A DNA stretch of 64,000 nt from Haemophilus parainfluenzae (GTDB lineage Bacteria > Pseudomonadota > Gammaproteobacteria > Enterobacterales > Pasteurellaceae), in the NCBI RefSeq assembly GCF_014931375.1, contig NZ_CP063117.1:310001-374000 (forward strand), read 5' to 3'. Positions 53,313-61,931 of the stretch are shown here, one piece after another. The first letter of the stretch is position 1; each line of letters starts with the position of its first letter. A model generated the notes under the pieces. It was given only the letters and a program-made list of their open reading frames with translations, searched no databases and was not told the origin of the DNA. The position numbers and the translations under genes are program-made.

Positions 53313-53706
53313 AGAACTCATCTTGATGTTTAAATTTCAATAAATCTCGACGTTCTTTTTTATTTGGACGACGATCCGGGTGTGGCATCGAAAGGGCATT
53401 ATTTTTTCTTGCCCACGCCATTTCTTCCCGTTTTTTCACACTCTGTGCTGTTTCTTGGTAAAGCAGTTGAGCCTCAGGTGCACCACGACGTTGATCGCTC
53501 AACGCAATCACTTCAATTTCTTTCTCATCATTGCCTTGGCGGAGTTTAATCATTGCACCAACTTCCACGGTTTTACTCACTTTAGCACGTTGACCGTTAT
53601 AATGGACTTTGCCCCCTTCAATCATCGCTTTCGCAATGCTACGAGTTTTATAAAAACGTGCCGCCCAGAGCCATTTATCTAATCGTACTTCGTTATTTTC
53701 AGCCAT
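53311..53706 (-). CDS. hslR: Ribosome-associated heat shock protein Hsp15
   Basis: S4-domain RNA-binding protein of 131 residues from the ATG at 53706 (AGGAAGAG). VRLDKWLWAARFYKTRSIAK is the S4 motif; the C-terminus is basic (NKKERRDLLKFKHQ). Hsp15 binds 50S subunits carrying nascent peptidyl-tRNA and helps recycle stalled ribosomes. Divergent from nudE across 64 bp, an arrangement close to the enterobacterial nudE-hslR-hslO neighbourhood. Confidence 0.94.
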   Translation of the reverse strand: MAENNEVRLDKWLWAARFYKTRSIAKAMIEGGKVHYNGQRAKVSKTVEVGAMIKLRQGNDEKEIEVIALSDQRRGAPEAQLLYQETAQSVKKREEMAWARKNNALSMPHPDRRPNKKERRDLLKFKHQDEF

Positions 53707-53770
53707 AACTCTTCCTATTTCTCTCACTTTGCGTATGATGAGCCAATGACAAGATAATAGGGCTAATATC

Positions 53771-54322
53771 ATGAAAAAACAACTTCCACACATTCTCTCC
53801 CTTTCCACCGTGGCAAAATCCCGTTTATTTGAAATTCAAGCTGTCGAACTCAAATTCTCCAATGGAATTGACCGCACTTATGAACGTTTTCGCCCTTTCA
53901 ATCGAGATTCCGTGATGGTGATTGCGATTGATGGTGAAGATTTACTTCTTGTTCGTGAATACGCGGTAGGAACAGAACAATATGAGTTAGGCTTTGTAAA
54001 AGGTGGAATGGATATGGGAGAAACTCCAGAACAAAGTGCAAATCGAGAATTACAGGAAGAAATTGGCTTTGGCGCAAAAAAATGGACATTTTTACGTACC
54101 ATGAAAATCAATCCACAAATTATGGGGCATAAAATGCACGTTTTATTAGGCGAAGATCTGTATCCAAATCAACTAGAAGGCGATGAGCCTGAACCATTAG
54201 AAATCGTGCGTTATCCTTTATCGCAACTTGATGCACTTTTAGTCAGTGATGAATTTAATGAGGCCAGAAATCTTGCTGCACTTTATTCTTTGCGCGATCA
54301 TTTAAAAAAACGCCAAAATTAA
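53771..54322 (+). CDS. nudE: ADP compounds hydrolase NudE
   Basis: Nudix hydrolase, 183 residues. The Nudix box spans residues 78-100: Gly78, Glu84, then REL-EE-G (Arg92 to Gly99). It splits ADP-ribose, NADH and AppNpp-type dinucleotides to AMP. An uptake core lies in the gene near 53870. Next to hslR, consistent with nudE and not with the paralogue nudF. Confidence 0.9.
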   Translation: MKKQLPHILSLSTVAKSRLFEIQAVELKFSNGIDRTYERFRPFNRDSVMVIAIDGEDLLLVREYAVGTEQYELGFVKGGMDMGETPEQSANRELQEEIGFGAKKWTFLRTMKINPQIMGHKMHVLLGEDLYPNQLEGDEPEPLEIVRYPLSQLDALLVSDEFNEARNLAALYSLRDHLKKRQN

Positions 54323-54439
54323 TCGAATAAATTTAAATAATTTCTAATAGCAAGCGATTAACTTTAAAGAAAACTTGCATAAATATTCTTTTTTTGAGAA
54401 TGTATCGCCATTTTTCGAAAAATATATATAGGAAAATCT

Positions 54440-56440
54440 ATGTCTCATAATAATTTAAAAGAATTGACCTTCCGAGGGATGTTCCTTGGGGCGTTAATTA
54501 CAGTGATCTTCACTGCATCTAACGTTTATTTGGGTCTTAAAGTGGGGATGACGTTTGCGTCCTCCATTCCTGCTGCCGTTATCTCTATGGCTGTTTTAAA
54601 ATTCTTCAAGGATTCCAGTATTTTAGAAAATAATATGGTACAAACCCAAGCTTCATCAGCAGGGACGTTATCTTCTGTTATTTTCGTGCTTCCTGGTCTA
54701 TTAATGATGGGTTACTGGCAAGAATTCCCATTCTGGCAAACAGTGCTTATTTGTGCCGCTGGTGGTACCCTAGGCGTACTATTTACTATTCCATTACGTC
54801 GTGCAATGGTGGTGAATAGTGACTTACCTTACCCTGAAGGTGTGGCAGCGGCTGAAATCTTAAAAGCGGGTAATAATGACGAAAGCGACAGTGGTGTAAA
54901 AGATATTGCTTACGGCGGTATTTTTGCAGGAACCGTTGCATTCTTAACCAACGCATTACGTGTCATGTCTGATAGCGCGAGCGCATGGTTCTCTAACGGC
55001 AAAGCGATTTTCCAATTACCAATGGGCTTCTCTCTTGCCTTAGTGGGTGCCGGTTATTTAATTGGTATCGTGGGCGGTCTTGCCATGTTATTCGGTACAT
55101 TCCTTGCTTGGGGTGTAGCGGTACCTTATTTCACCGCAACAGGTGATATGCCAACTGATGCCTCTATTGTTAGTTATGCCATGGCTGAATGGAAAACCAA
55201 AGTTCGCTTTATTGGTGTGGGTACTATCGGTATTGCAGCAATTTGGACATTATTAATCCTTCTCAAACCAATGATTGAGGGGATGATTCATTCTTTCCGT
55301 ATGTTAAAAGGTTCCCAAGAGGAATCAGAACATCGTATTGATATCGACTTATCACCAAAAACCATCATTTACATTTTATTGGCGACTGTCGTGTTAATCG
55401 TGATTTCCTTATATCACTTTGTGGCAGCAGCGCCTATTTCTGCTGAACTTGCCGTATTATTAGTGGTGGTTTGTACGCTGCTTGCGGTGTTAATTGGTTT
55501 CTTTGTTGCTGCCGCATCGGGTTATATGGCTGGACTTGTGGGCTCATCTTCTAGCCCTATTTCTGGTATCGGTATCATTTCTGTTATCGTGATTTCACTT
55601 GTTTTGGTGACTATCGGTAAAAGCAGTGGTTTATTTGAAACAACGGACGGTCAAAAATTCTTAACCGCATTGACCTTATTCACGGCATCTATCGTTTTAA
55701 CCACTGCAACCATTTCAAACGATAACTTACAAGACTTAAAAACCGGTCTTTTAGTGGAAGCAACTCCTTGGAGACAACAGGTTGCATTGATTATCGGTTG
55801 TTTCGTTGGTGCATTAGTCATTGCACCGGTATTAGAAATTCTATACCACGCTTATGGTTTCACTGGCGCATTACCACGTAATGACATGGATCCTGCACAA
55901 GCGCTTTCAGCACCACAAGCAACCCTTATGACTACCATTTCACAAGGTATTTTCACCAACCATTTAGAATGGACTTACATTTTAACTGGTGTAGGTTTAG
56001 GTATTGTGTTGATTATTGTGGATGCATTCATGCGTAAAACCAGTGACAGCCGCTTTGCCTTGCCGGTATTAGCGGTGGGGATTGGTATCTACCTTCCACC
56101 ATCAATCAATATGCCGGTTGTAGTCGGTGCAGTAATGGCATGGTTTATCACCCGTCACATTAAAAACTATGCAAAACGCACTAACGATACCGAAGTGGAG
56201 AAAAAAGCAGAACGTTTCGGCACACTTTTCGCTGCGGGTTTAATTGTGGGTGAAAGCTTGATGGGCGTAATCTTAGCCTTCATTATTGCGGCGTCTGTTA
56301 CATCAGGTGGTTCTGAAGATCCATTAGCCTTAGGATTAGAAAATTGGGATAATATTGGCGAATTACTTGGTCTTGTCGTATTTATCTTTGGTATCTTTAT
56401 TTTCGTTTCTCGTGTATTACGTGCGAAGAAATCGAAATAA
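54440..56440 (+). CDS. OPT-family oligopeptide transporter
   Basis: 666 residues, about 15-16 membrane helices. N-terminal ELTFRGMFLGALITVIFTASNVYLGLKVGMTFASSIPAAV region and DLPYPEGVAAAEILKAG are the prokaryotic OPT (PF03169) landmarks; MAGLVGSSSSPISGIGI is another conserved stretch (each quoted in part). The family imports peptides or metal chelates by proton symport. Substrate unknown. Monocistronic with a terminator directly downstream. Confidence 0.93.
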   Translation: MSHNNLKELTFRGMFLGALITVIFTASNVYLGLKVGMTFASSIPAAVISMAVLKFFKDSSILENNMVQTQASSAGTLSSVIFVLPGLLMMGYWQEFPFWQTVLICAAGGTLGVLFTIPLRRAMVVNSDLPYPEGVAAAEILKAGNNDESDSGVKDIAYGGIFAGTVAFLTNALRVMSDSASAWFSNGKAIFQLPMGFSLALVGAGYLIGIVGGLAMLFGTFLAWGVAVPYFTATGDMPTDASIVSYAMAEWKTKVRFIGVGTIGIAAIWTLLILLKPMIEGMIHSFRMLKGSQEESEHRIDIDLSPKTIIYILLATVVLIVISLYHFVAAAPISAELAVLLVVVCTLLAVLIGFFVAAASGYMAGLVGSSSSPISGIGIISVIVISLVLVTIGKSSGLFETTDGQKFLTALTLFTASIVLTTATISNDNLQDLKTGLLVEATPWRQQVALIIGCFVGALVIAPVLEILYHAYGFTGALPRNDMDPAQALSAPQATLMTTISQGIFTNHLEWTYILTGVGLGIVLIIVDAFMRKTSDSRFALPVLAVGIGIYLPPSINMPVVVGAVMAWFITRHIKNYAKRTNDTEVEKKAERFGTLFAAGLIVGESLMGVILAFIIAASVTSGGSEDPLALGLENWDNIGELLGLVVFIFGIFIFVSRVLRAKKSK

Positions 56441-56446
56441 TGGATT

Positions 56447-56480
56447 AAAATAGGCTGTCCTCGGATAGCCTATTTTTCTA
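56447..56480 (+). terminator. Rho-independent terminator of the OPT gene
   Basis: AAATAGGCT pairs with AGCCTATTT around GTCCTCGGAT, followed by TTCT; it sits just before the next gene's binding site. Confidence 0.85.
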
Positions 56481-56490
56481 GGAGCTTAAG

Positions 56491-56895
56491 GTGTCAACGC
56501 AATCCCCTTATCTAAAAGCAATTATCATCTTCCCATTGGTTACACAGATAATAGGTAGCATTATTGCTTATGTCGCTTTCGGAATGGACTACTGCAAAGA
56601 AGGTAACTTCGATGCCGCATTATTTGGTTTCTTTCTAACATTCTGGCCACTCACCGTGCCAGCAATAATCAACGCTTACTTTGCTAAATACCGCGGCTAT
56701 CTACGTCATCAGTGGAATAAAATTCTCATTTTTTCATTCATCATTCTTTTTTGTTATTGGAGTATCGGCAATCTTCTCATCGCACAAAATACCCAATATC
56801 TGACTGACCGTGTATTATTCGTCTTAGAGGGTTCTGTTATCCTGGCAATCTATACGACAGTCTTCCTCTCCTTGTTATTACCGAAATCAAAGTAG
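56491..56895 (+). CDS. Four-helix membrane protein of unknown function
   Basis: 134 residues from a GTG start with AGGAG in front (no in-frame ATG nearby). Four hydrophobic helices (~10-30, ~42-62, ~78-96, ~108-130) separated by short charged loops. Not recognised. Its stop lies 9 bp before cysQ, so the two are probably co-transcribed, but nothing ties it functionally to cysQ. Confidence 0.65.
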   Translation: MSTQSPYLKAIIIFPLVTQIIGSIIAYVAFGMDYCKEGNFDAALFGFFLTFWPLTVPAIINAYFAKYRGYLRHQWNKILIFSFIILFCYWSIGNLLIAQNTQYLTDRVLFVLEGSVILAIYTTVFLSLLLPKSK

Positions 56896-56904
56896 GAAAT
56901 AAAC

Positions 56905-57711
56905 ATGCAATTATCTCAATCTCTTCTCGATCAAGTCCTCACGCTCGCTAATGAAGCGGGAAAACATTTAGCTCGTTTTTACCAACAGGACGTGACAATA
57001 CAAACTAAATCGGATAACACCCCTGTCACGGAAGCCGATTTATTTGTCAGCCAATTTCTAATCGAAAAACTGACCGCACTTTTCCCTGACATTCCTGTTA
57101 TTTCAGAGGAAAACTGCAATATCCCCTTTGAACAACGCCAAACTTGGCACACTTATTGGCTAATCGATCCCCTTGATGGCACGCAGCAATTTATTGATCG
57201 CACCGATCAATTCTCCGTATTGATTACACTCGTGCAAGACCACCAACCTGTGCTAGGCGTGATTCACTTCCCTATTTTGAATATCACCTATTACGCCATG
57301 AAAGGTTTTGGGGCATTCAAACAAAGTAACAAAGAGATAACACGCTTACAGCCAAGAAACATAGATCTCACCAAACCGTTAAAAATCGCCGTAGGCGCCA
57401 CCACCTCACAAGAAAAAGTGCGGTCAATTTTAGCGAAGAATTTGTCATGTGAATTTACTGTGGTGGGTTCGAGTAGTTTGAAAAGTGGTTTGGTTGCAGA
57501 AGGAATTGTTGATTGCTATGTTCGCCTCGGTAAAACCGGTGAATGGGACACGGCTGGCGCTGAAATTTTATTAGCTGAAATCAATGGAATGATTTTCGAT
57601 CCGCAGTATCAGCCGCTCACCTATAATCAGCGTGAAAGTTTAATTAATCCACCCTTTGTGATGGTGGCAGATAATACACAAAATTGGGCATCTGTCTTTC
57701 AATTTAATTGA
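56905..57711 (+). CDS. cysQ: 3'(2'),5'-bisphosphate nucleotidase CysQ
   Basis: Lithium-sensitive phosphatase of the inositol monophosphatase superfamily, removing pAp made in sulfate activation and coenzyme A-type transfers. 268 residues. VTEADLFVS, SEEN (metal glutamates 68-69), DPLDGTQQF (Asp88, Asp91) and GEWDTAGAEI complete the active site. Acts at the inner face of the membrane in E. coli. Second gene after the four-helix protein; zwf follows 72 bp downstream. Confidence 0.94.
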   Translation: MQLSQSLLDQVLTLANEAGKHLARFYQQDVTIQTKSDNTPVTEADLFVSQFLIEKLTALFPDIPVISEENCNIPFEQRQTWHTYWLIDPLDGTQQFIDRTDQFSVLITLVQDHQPVLGVIHFPILNITYYAMKGFGAFKQSNKEITRLQPRNIDLTKPLKIAVGATTSQEKVRSILAKNLSCEFTVVGSSSLKSGLVAEGIVDCYVRLGKTGEWDTAGAEILLAEINGMIFDPQYQPLTYNQRESLINPPFVMVADNTQNWASVFQFN

Positions 57712-57783
57712 TTGGTTCGATTGGTAAAGTGCAGTAATATATTGCATTATTTAAAAATACTACTCGGAACAATAAGGAATAAT

Positions 57784-59265
57784 ATGCAAACTAATAATAA
57801 CTGTATCGTGATTTTTGGTGCTTCCGGTGATTTGACTCACCGTAAACTCATTCCAGCACTTTATAATCTCTTTAAATTTGGTCGTTTAAACAAATTTTCT
57901 GTATTAGGTGTCGCGCGTTCAGAATTAAACGATGAGACTTTCCGTGAAAAAATGCGTGAAGCGTTACTTGAAACAGAAGAAACCACACCTGAAACGCTAG
58001 ACGCTTTTTGTAGTCATCTCTATTACCAAGCGGTAAACACATCTGATGCGGCCGATTACGGAAAATTAGTCCCACGTTTAAAAGAATTACATACTAAATA
58101 TCAAACGAATGGCAACACCCTTTACTATATGTCTACGCCACCAAGCTTATATGGTGTGATTCCAGAATGCCTTGCAGCTCATGGTTTAAACACAGAAGAA
58201 GACGGTTGGAAACGGATTATTGTCGAAAAACCTTTTGGTTATGATGAAAAAACCGCACAAGAACTCGACGTCAAAATTCATCGTTTCTTTGAAGAACATC
58301 AAATCTATCGTATCGACCATTATCTTGGTAAAGAAACCGTACAAAACTTACTTGTTTTACGCTTCTCAAATGGTTTATTCGAACCGCTTTGGAACCGTAA
58401 TTACATTGATTATGTCGAAATTACGGGAGCCGAAGCCATTGGTGTAGAAGAACGTGGTGGCTATTATGATGGTTCCGGTGCAATGCGTGACATGTTCCAA
58501 AACCACTTATTACAAGTTTTAGCCATGGTTGCCATGGAACCACCTGCTATCATTAATGCGAACTCAATGCGTGATGAAGTGGCCAAAGTCATGCACTCTT
58601 TACGTCCATTAACGCAAGATGACGTTGAGCATAATTTAGTGCTAGGTCAATACATCGCAGCAGAAATTGATGGCAAAGAAGTCAAAGGTTATTTACAAGA
58701 AAAAGGCGTGCCGTCTAACTCTCGCACTGAAACCTTTATGGCTTTACGTTGCGAAATCGAAAACTGGCGTTGGGCGGGCGTACCTTTCTATGTACGTACA
58801 GGTAAACGCTTACCAGCACGTGTGACGGAAATTGTGATTCACTTTAAAACCACACCACATCCAGTATTCAGTCAAAATGCGCCTGAGAATAAATTGATCA
58901 TCCGTATTCAACCTGATGAAGCCATTTCAATGCGCTTCGGTTTGAAAAAACCAGGGGCAGGCTTTGAAGCCAAAGAAGTCTCAATGGATTTCCGTTATGC
59001 TGATTTAGCCGATGACCAAGTCCTGACGGCTTATGAGCGCTTATTGCTCGATGCGATGAAAGGTGATGCAACACTCTTCGCTCGTACTGATGCCGTTCAT
59101 GCTGCATGGAAATTCGTTCAACCAATTTTAGACTACAAAGAAGCGGGCGGCCGAGTTCATGAATATGAAGCGGGAACTTGGGGACCTGTTGCGGCGGAAA
59201 AACTTATCGCAAAAAGTGGTCGTGTATGGCGTAAACCAAGCGGCAAAATGAAGAAAAAGGTTTAA
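57784..59265 (+). CDS. zwf: Glucose-6-phosphate 1-dehydrogenase
   Basis: First enzyme of the oxidative pentose phosphate pathway, making NADPH. Start at 57784 (AAGGAATAAT); 493 residues. [11 protein letters not shown] is the NADP site (12-22), VEKPFG and RIDHYLGKE the substrate site with the catalytic histidine, and the C-terminal [10 protein letters not shown]. With pgl and gnd it supplies three consecutive steps, though accessory genes separate pgl from gnd. Confidence 0.97.
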   Translation: MQTNNNCIVIFGASGDLTHRKLIPALYNLFKFGRLNKFSVLGVARSELNDETFREKMREALLETEETTPETLDAFCSHLYYQAVNTSDAADYGKLVPRLKELHTKYQTNGNTLYYMSTPPSLYGVIPECLAAHGLNTEEDGWKRIIVEKPFGYDEKTAQELDVKIHRFFEEHQIYRIDHYLGKETVQNLLVLRFSNGLFEPLWNRNYIDYVEITGAEAIGVEERGGYYDGSGAMRDMFQNHLLQVLAMVAMEPPAIINANSMRDEVAKVMHSLRPLTQDDVEHNLVLGQYIAAEIDGKEVKGYLQEKGVPSNSRTETFMALRCEIENWRWAGVPFYVRTGKRLPARVTEIVIHFKTTPHPVFSQNAPENKLIIRIQPDEAISMRFGLKKPGAGFEAKEVSMDFRYADLADDQVLTAYERLLLDAMKGDATLFARTDAVHAAWKFVQPILDYKEAGGRVHEYEAGTWGPVAAEKLIAKSGRVWRKPSGKMKKKV

Positions 59266-59326
59266 TTATTAATATCTCGCCTTCTTCAATAGGAGAAGGC
59301 TTATCACCGAATAGAGAGAAGCGAAC

Positions 59327-60025
59327 ATGAACACCATTACTTTCCCAACAGCTCAGCATGCTGTTGAAAAGATTGCCGAAGAATTTGTGATTTATAGCCA
59401 ATTAAATCACCCTGTGCATATTTCTCTTTCTGGCGGTTCAACGCCTAAGCTGTTATTCAAAACCTTAGCCCAAACGCCTTATGCGGAACAAATTAACTGG
59501 AAAAATCTGCATTTTTGGTGGGGTGATGATCGCATGGTTCCACCAACCGATTCAGAAAGCAACTACGGTGAAGTGCAAAAACGCTTATTCGATCATATTC
59601 AAATTCCAACGGAAAACATCCACAGAATTCGTGGAGAAAATGAACCGCACTTTGAACTAAAACGCTTCGAAGAAGAATTAAGTGCGGTCATTCCAAACGG
59701 TATTTTTGATTGGATCATTCTAGGTATGGGAACTGACGGTCATACCGCTTCTCTTTTCCCACATCAAACCAATTTTGATGATGAAAACCTTGCTGTTATT
59801 GCAAAACACCCTGAAAGCGGTCAAATCCGCATTTCTAAAACAGCCAAACTGATTGAACAAGCCAAACGCATTACCTATTTGGTCACTGGCGAAAGCAAAG
59901 CGGATATTTTAAAAGAAATCCAAACGACTCCTGCAGAAAATCTGCCTTACCCTGCTGCCAAAATTCAGGCGAAAAACGGCGTGACGGAATGGTATTTGGA
60001 TAAAGCGGCGGCTAAATTGCTATAA
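59327..60025 (+). CDS. pgl: 6-phosphogluconolactonase
   Basis: Hydrolyses 6-phosphogluconolactone, the product of Zwf. 232 residues of the DevB/SOL type: LSGGSTPKLLF, WWGDDRMVP and GMGTDGHTASLFP are its hallmarks. Begins 61 bp after zwf behind a weak hairpin (GCCTTCT...AGAAGGC) and GAGAAGCG. Two uptake cores occur inside the gene (near 59643 and 59680). Confidence 0.95.
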   Translation: MNTITFPTAQHAVEKIAEEFVIYSQLNHPVHISLSGGSTPKLLFKTLAQTPYAEQINWKNLHFWWGDDRMVPPTDSESNYGEVQKRLFDHIQIPTENIHRIRGENEPHFELKRFEEELSAVIPNGIFDWIILGMGTDGHTASLFPHQTNFDDENLAVIAKHPESGQIRISKTAKLIEQAKRITYLVTGESKADILKEIQTTPAENLPYPAAKIQAKNGVTEWYLDKAAAKLL

Positions 60026-60058
60026 CAAGTTGAGTATCAAATATCATAGGTTTGCAAA

Positions 60059-60451
60059 ATGATAGACTACAAAGTGAATGAACCAATTTCAGTTAAACAA
60101 TTTATTGAATTGCTAAATAAGACAACGCTTGGGGCGCGCCGTCCATTAGAGGATGAAAAGCGTGTCGCGGCAATGTTACACCATGCAGATTTATTAGTGA
60201 CCGCTTGGGATGGTGAACGATTAGTGGGTGTGGCACGTTCCGTGACAGATTTTGCCTACTGCTGTTATTTATCTGATTTAGCGGTTGATGAACAATATCA
60301 AAAACAAGGTATCGGCTTGCAGTTAATTGAACACACTAAACAAGCCTTACATCCACAAGCCAAAATTGTGCTTTTATCCGCTCCACAAGCAGTGGATTAT
60401 TATCCGCATATTGGATTTACTCAACATATGAGTGCATGGACGAAGAGTTAA
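60059..60451 (+). CDS. GNAT-family N-acetyltransferase
   Basis: 130-residue single-domain GNAT. The acetyl-CoA loop is QKQGIGLQLIEH (the Q/RxxGxG/A motif, residues ~80-91), preceded by YLSDLAVDEQYQ and followed by YYPHIGF, the usual closing strand. Substrate unknown. Its 3' half recurs as a broken copy at 61276-61432, with two small genes in between. Located in the variable stretch between pgl and gnd. Confidence 0.85.
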   Translation: MIDYKVNEPISVKQFIELLNKTTLGARRPLEDEKRVAAMLHHADLLVTAWDGERLVGVARSVTDFAYCCYLSDLAVDEQYQKQGIGLQLIEHTKQALHPQAKIVLLSAPQAVDYYPHIGFTQHMSAWTKS

Positions 60452-60477
60452 TTTATTAGAATGATATGGTGACAAAA

Positions 60478-60894
60478 ATGAAAAAACTGTTTGTACTACT
60501 TACTTCAACTTTGTTATTTGCTTGTTCATCTGGTCCATCTTTAGATCAGTTAGCGGCACAAATGCCAAAAGATAATCGCTCAGTAATGCTTCAAGTTCCG
60601 GAAGCAGGAAACCCAGTTTCAAATGGAATGCTAGTAGCAACGATTAGAACCGCAGGTGGTACTTCAGGAAAACGACTCGTATCTCTTTTAGCTACAGATA
60701 ATTTACACATTGGAATTGCAGGAAACAGTCAATCTGTGAATAAAGCAGTTGCTATGTATGGACTAAATAATGCAGAAAAGGTCGGCAAGGATGTATCTTT
60801 ATACCTTGTTGGAGATAGTCAAAGTGATAAAACAGATCTAGAAAAAGCCGCAAAAGCGAAAAATGTAGAAATGCATTACATTATGCAAAAATAA
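60478..60894 (+). CDS. Small lipoprotein of unknown function
   Basis: 138 residues from ATG at 60478 (GGTGA in front; another ATG four codons upstream is possible). Signal peptide with lipobox LFAC (Cys16) then CSSGPSLDQLAAQMPKD. The mature part has a compact, mixed alpha/beta look ending in NVEMHYIMQK, without a motif I know. Outer-membrane sorting is plausible (Ser at +2). It sits between the intact GNAT gene and its broken copy, so it probably travels with that accessory cluster. Confidence 0.7.
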   Translation: MKKLFVLLTSTLLFACSSGPSLDQLAAQMPKDNRSVMLQVPEAGNPVSNGMLVATIRTAGGTSGKRLVSLLATDNLHIGIAGNSQSVNKAVAMYGLNNAEKVGKDVSLYLVGDSQSDKTDLEKAAKAKNVEMHYIMQK

Positions 60895-60926
60895 GATATA
60901 GATACATCAGATGCAGAGTGACTTTA

Positions 60927-61259
60927 ATGTTGAATTTAGATAATAAAAAATTTATTGCTGTTGAAAACACCGAAAATGGTGAGGTGAGTAGCCAAACAGA
61001 ATTTCATTACCATCAACAAGGTAAAATGATTTGGGCCGAATATTGTGGTGGTGAAATTTTAAAAGGCTTTTTAATTGGGAAGTGGATTAACGATACTCAA
61101 ATTGAATTTACGTATCAACATTTAAATCAATCTCTAGAAAATCGTTTGGGGCGTTGCTGTACAACATTTTCTTTAGAAGAAAGCAAACTCATCGGTCATG
61201 AAAAATGGCAGTGGCTAGACACGTTAGAGCAAGGCAGCTCTTTAATTAAAGAAATTTAA
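60927..61259 (+). CDS. Small conserved protein (often mislabelled acetylglutamate synthase-like)
   Basis: 110 residues from ATG 60927. The pattern NGEVSSQTEFHYHQQGKMIWAEY...GGEILKGFLIG, then RCCTTF and HEKWQWL, matches a family of short cytosolic proteins of unknown role that databases sometimes call N-acetylglutamate synthase without basis (from memory). No catalytic motif is seen. Together with the upstream lipoprotein it lies within the segment bounded by the GNAT gene and its remnant. Confidence 0.65.
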   Translation: MLNLDNKKFIAVENTENGEVSSQTEFHYHQQGKMIWAEYCGGEILKGFLIGKWINDTQIEFTYQHLNQSLENRLGRCCTTFSLEESKLIGHEKWQWLDTLEQGSSLIKEI

Positions 61260-61275
61260 AAGAAGTTTTTCTATA

Positions 61276-61432
61276 GAATATCTGAAACAAGGTATCATCT
61301 TGCAATTGATTGAACACACTAAACAAGTCTTACATCCACAAGCTAAAATTGTGCTTTTATCTGCTACGTAAGCTGTAGATTATTATCCGCATTAGATTTA
61401 TGCAACATATGAGTGCGTGGGCAAAGAGTTAA
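61276..61432 (+). pseudogene. Broken duplicate of the GNAT acetyltransferase 3' half
   Basis: The sequence follows the intact GNAT gene from ~60290 to its stop (60451) closely: shared runs include GAACACACTAAACAAG, CTTACATCCACAAGC and TATTATCCGCAT. It has lost the first half of the gene, carries an in-frame TAA (ACG-TAA-GCT where the intact copy has CCA-CAA-GCA) and a 2-bp deletion near 61392, so it is not functional. Confidence 0.9.
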
Positions 61433-61456
61433 TTTAATTGTATAAGGGAAACCTTG

Positions 61457-61846
61457 ATGTCTACAACACAGATTGAAAATGCGAAAAAAATTATTGATGA
61501 TAATTATGAAGAAAATCCTAATAGTTTTTTACACGACTTTTGTCACAATTCTTTTTTTAGCAGAGAAAAATTCGAAGAATATTTAGATGCTATCGGCTAT
61601 CTGATTGCTGTTGATTATCAAAGATATAAATTTGATAGAGTAAAGTTAGTTCAGATAAATGATATACAAGCTCAAATTCTAATTTATCTTGGATATCATA
61701 AAGATCCTTCAGATGTTATTTTTATTGAAAACTTACCTGAATATATAAATGAAGGAATTATTACTCCTTTACGGGAAAGAACAAATAGCTATAACTCAGG
61801 ATTTTTTAATAGAGATGTTTTTGATTATATTATAAAAAATAAATAA
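61457..61846 (+). CDS. AT-rich hypothetical protein
   Basis: 129 residues from the ATG at 61457 (AAGGGAAACC before it). Acidic and aromatic-rich, with no signal peptide or membrane helix; FLHDFCHNSFFSREKFEEYLD and the ending NSGFFNRDVFDYIIKNK are its most distinctive parts (each quoted at ≤21 residues in two pieces: FLHDFCHNSFF, SREKFEEYLD). Base composition is clearly more AT-rich than the pentose phosphate genes around it, which suggests recent acquisition. Size, acidity and location next to gene remnants would fit an orphan immunity or antitoxin-like protein, but that is a guess. Confidence 0.6.
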   Translation: MSTTQIENAKKIIDDNYEENPNSFLHDFCHNSFFSREKFEEYLDAIGYLIAVDYQRYKFDRVKLVQINDIQAQILIYLGYHKDPSDVIFIENLPEYINEGIITPLRERTNSYNSGFFNRDVFDYIIKNK

Positions 61847-61858
61847 TTTATATTTTAG

Positions 61859-61912
61859 AGTGGGATTTGTCCCACTATTAACCATTTCCAAAATCACGGT
61901 GGGCATCCCCAC
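61859..61912 (+). promoter_or_regulatory. Double hairpin leader of gnd
   Basis: Four complementary segments precede gnd: AGTGGGA (61859-61865), TCCCACT (61870-61876), GTGGG (61899-61903) and CCCAC (61908-61912). 1-2 and 3-4 form two small hairpins; 2-3 could pair instead. There is no T-run after them, so they are not simple terminators. A role in gnd expression is inference. Confidence 0.4.
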
Positions 61913-61931
61913 ACTACAACAGGAGAAAACA

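Noticed and set aside
61860..61931. N-terminal extension of gnd by 24 codons from a GTG
   Set aside because: It would start inside the hairpin leader without a binding site, while the ATG at 61932 has AGGAGAAAAC and matches the family start.
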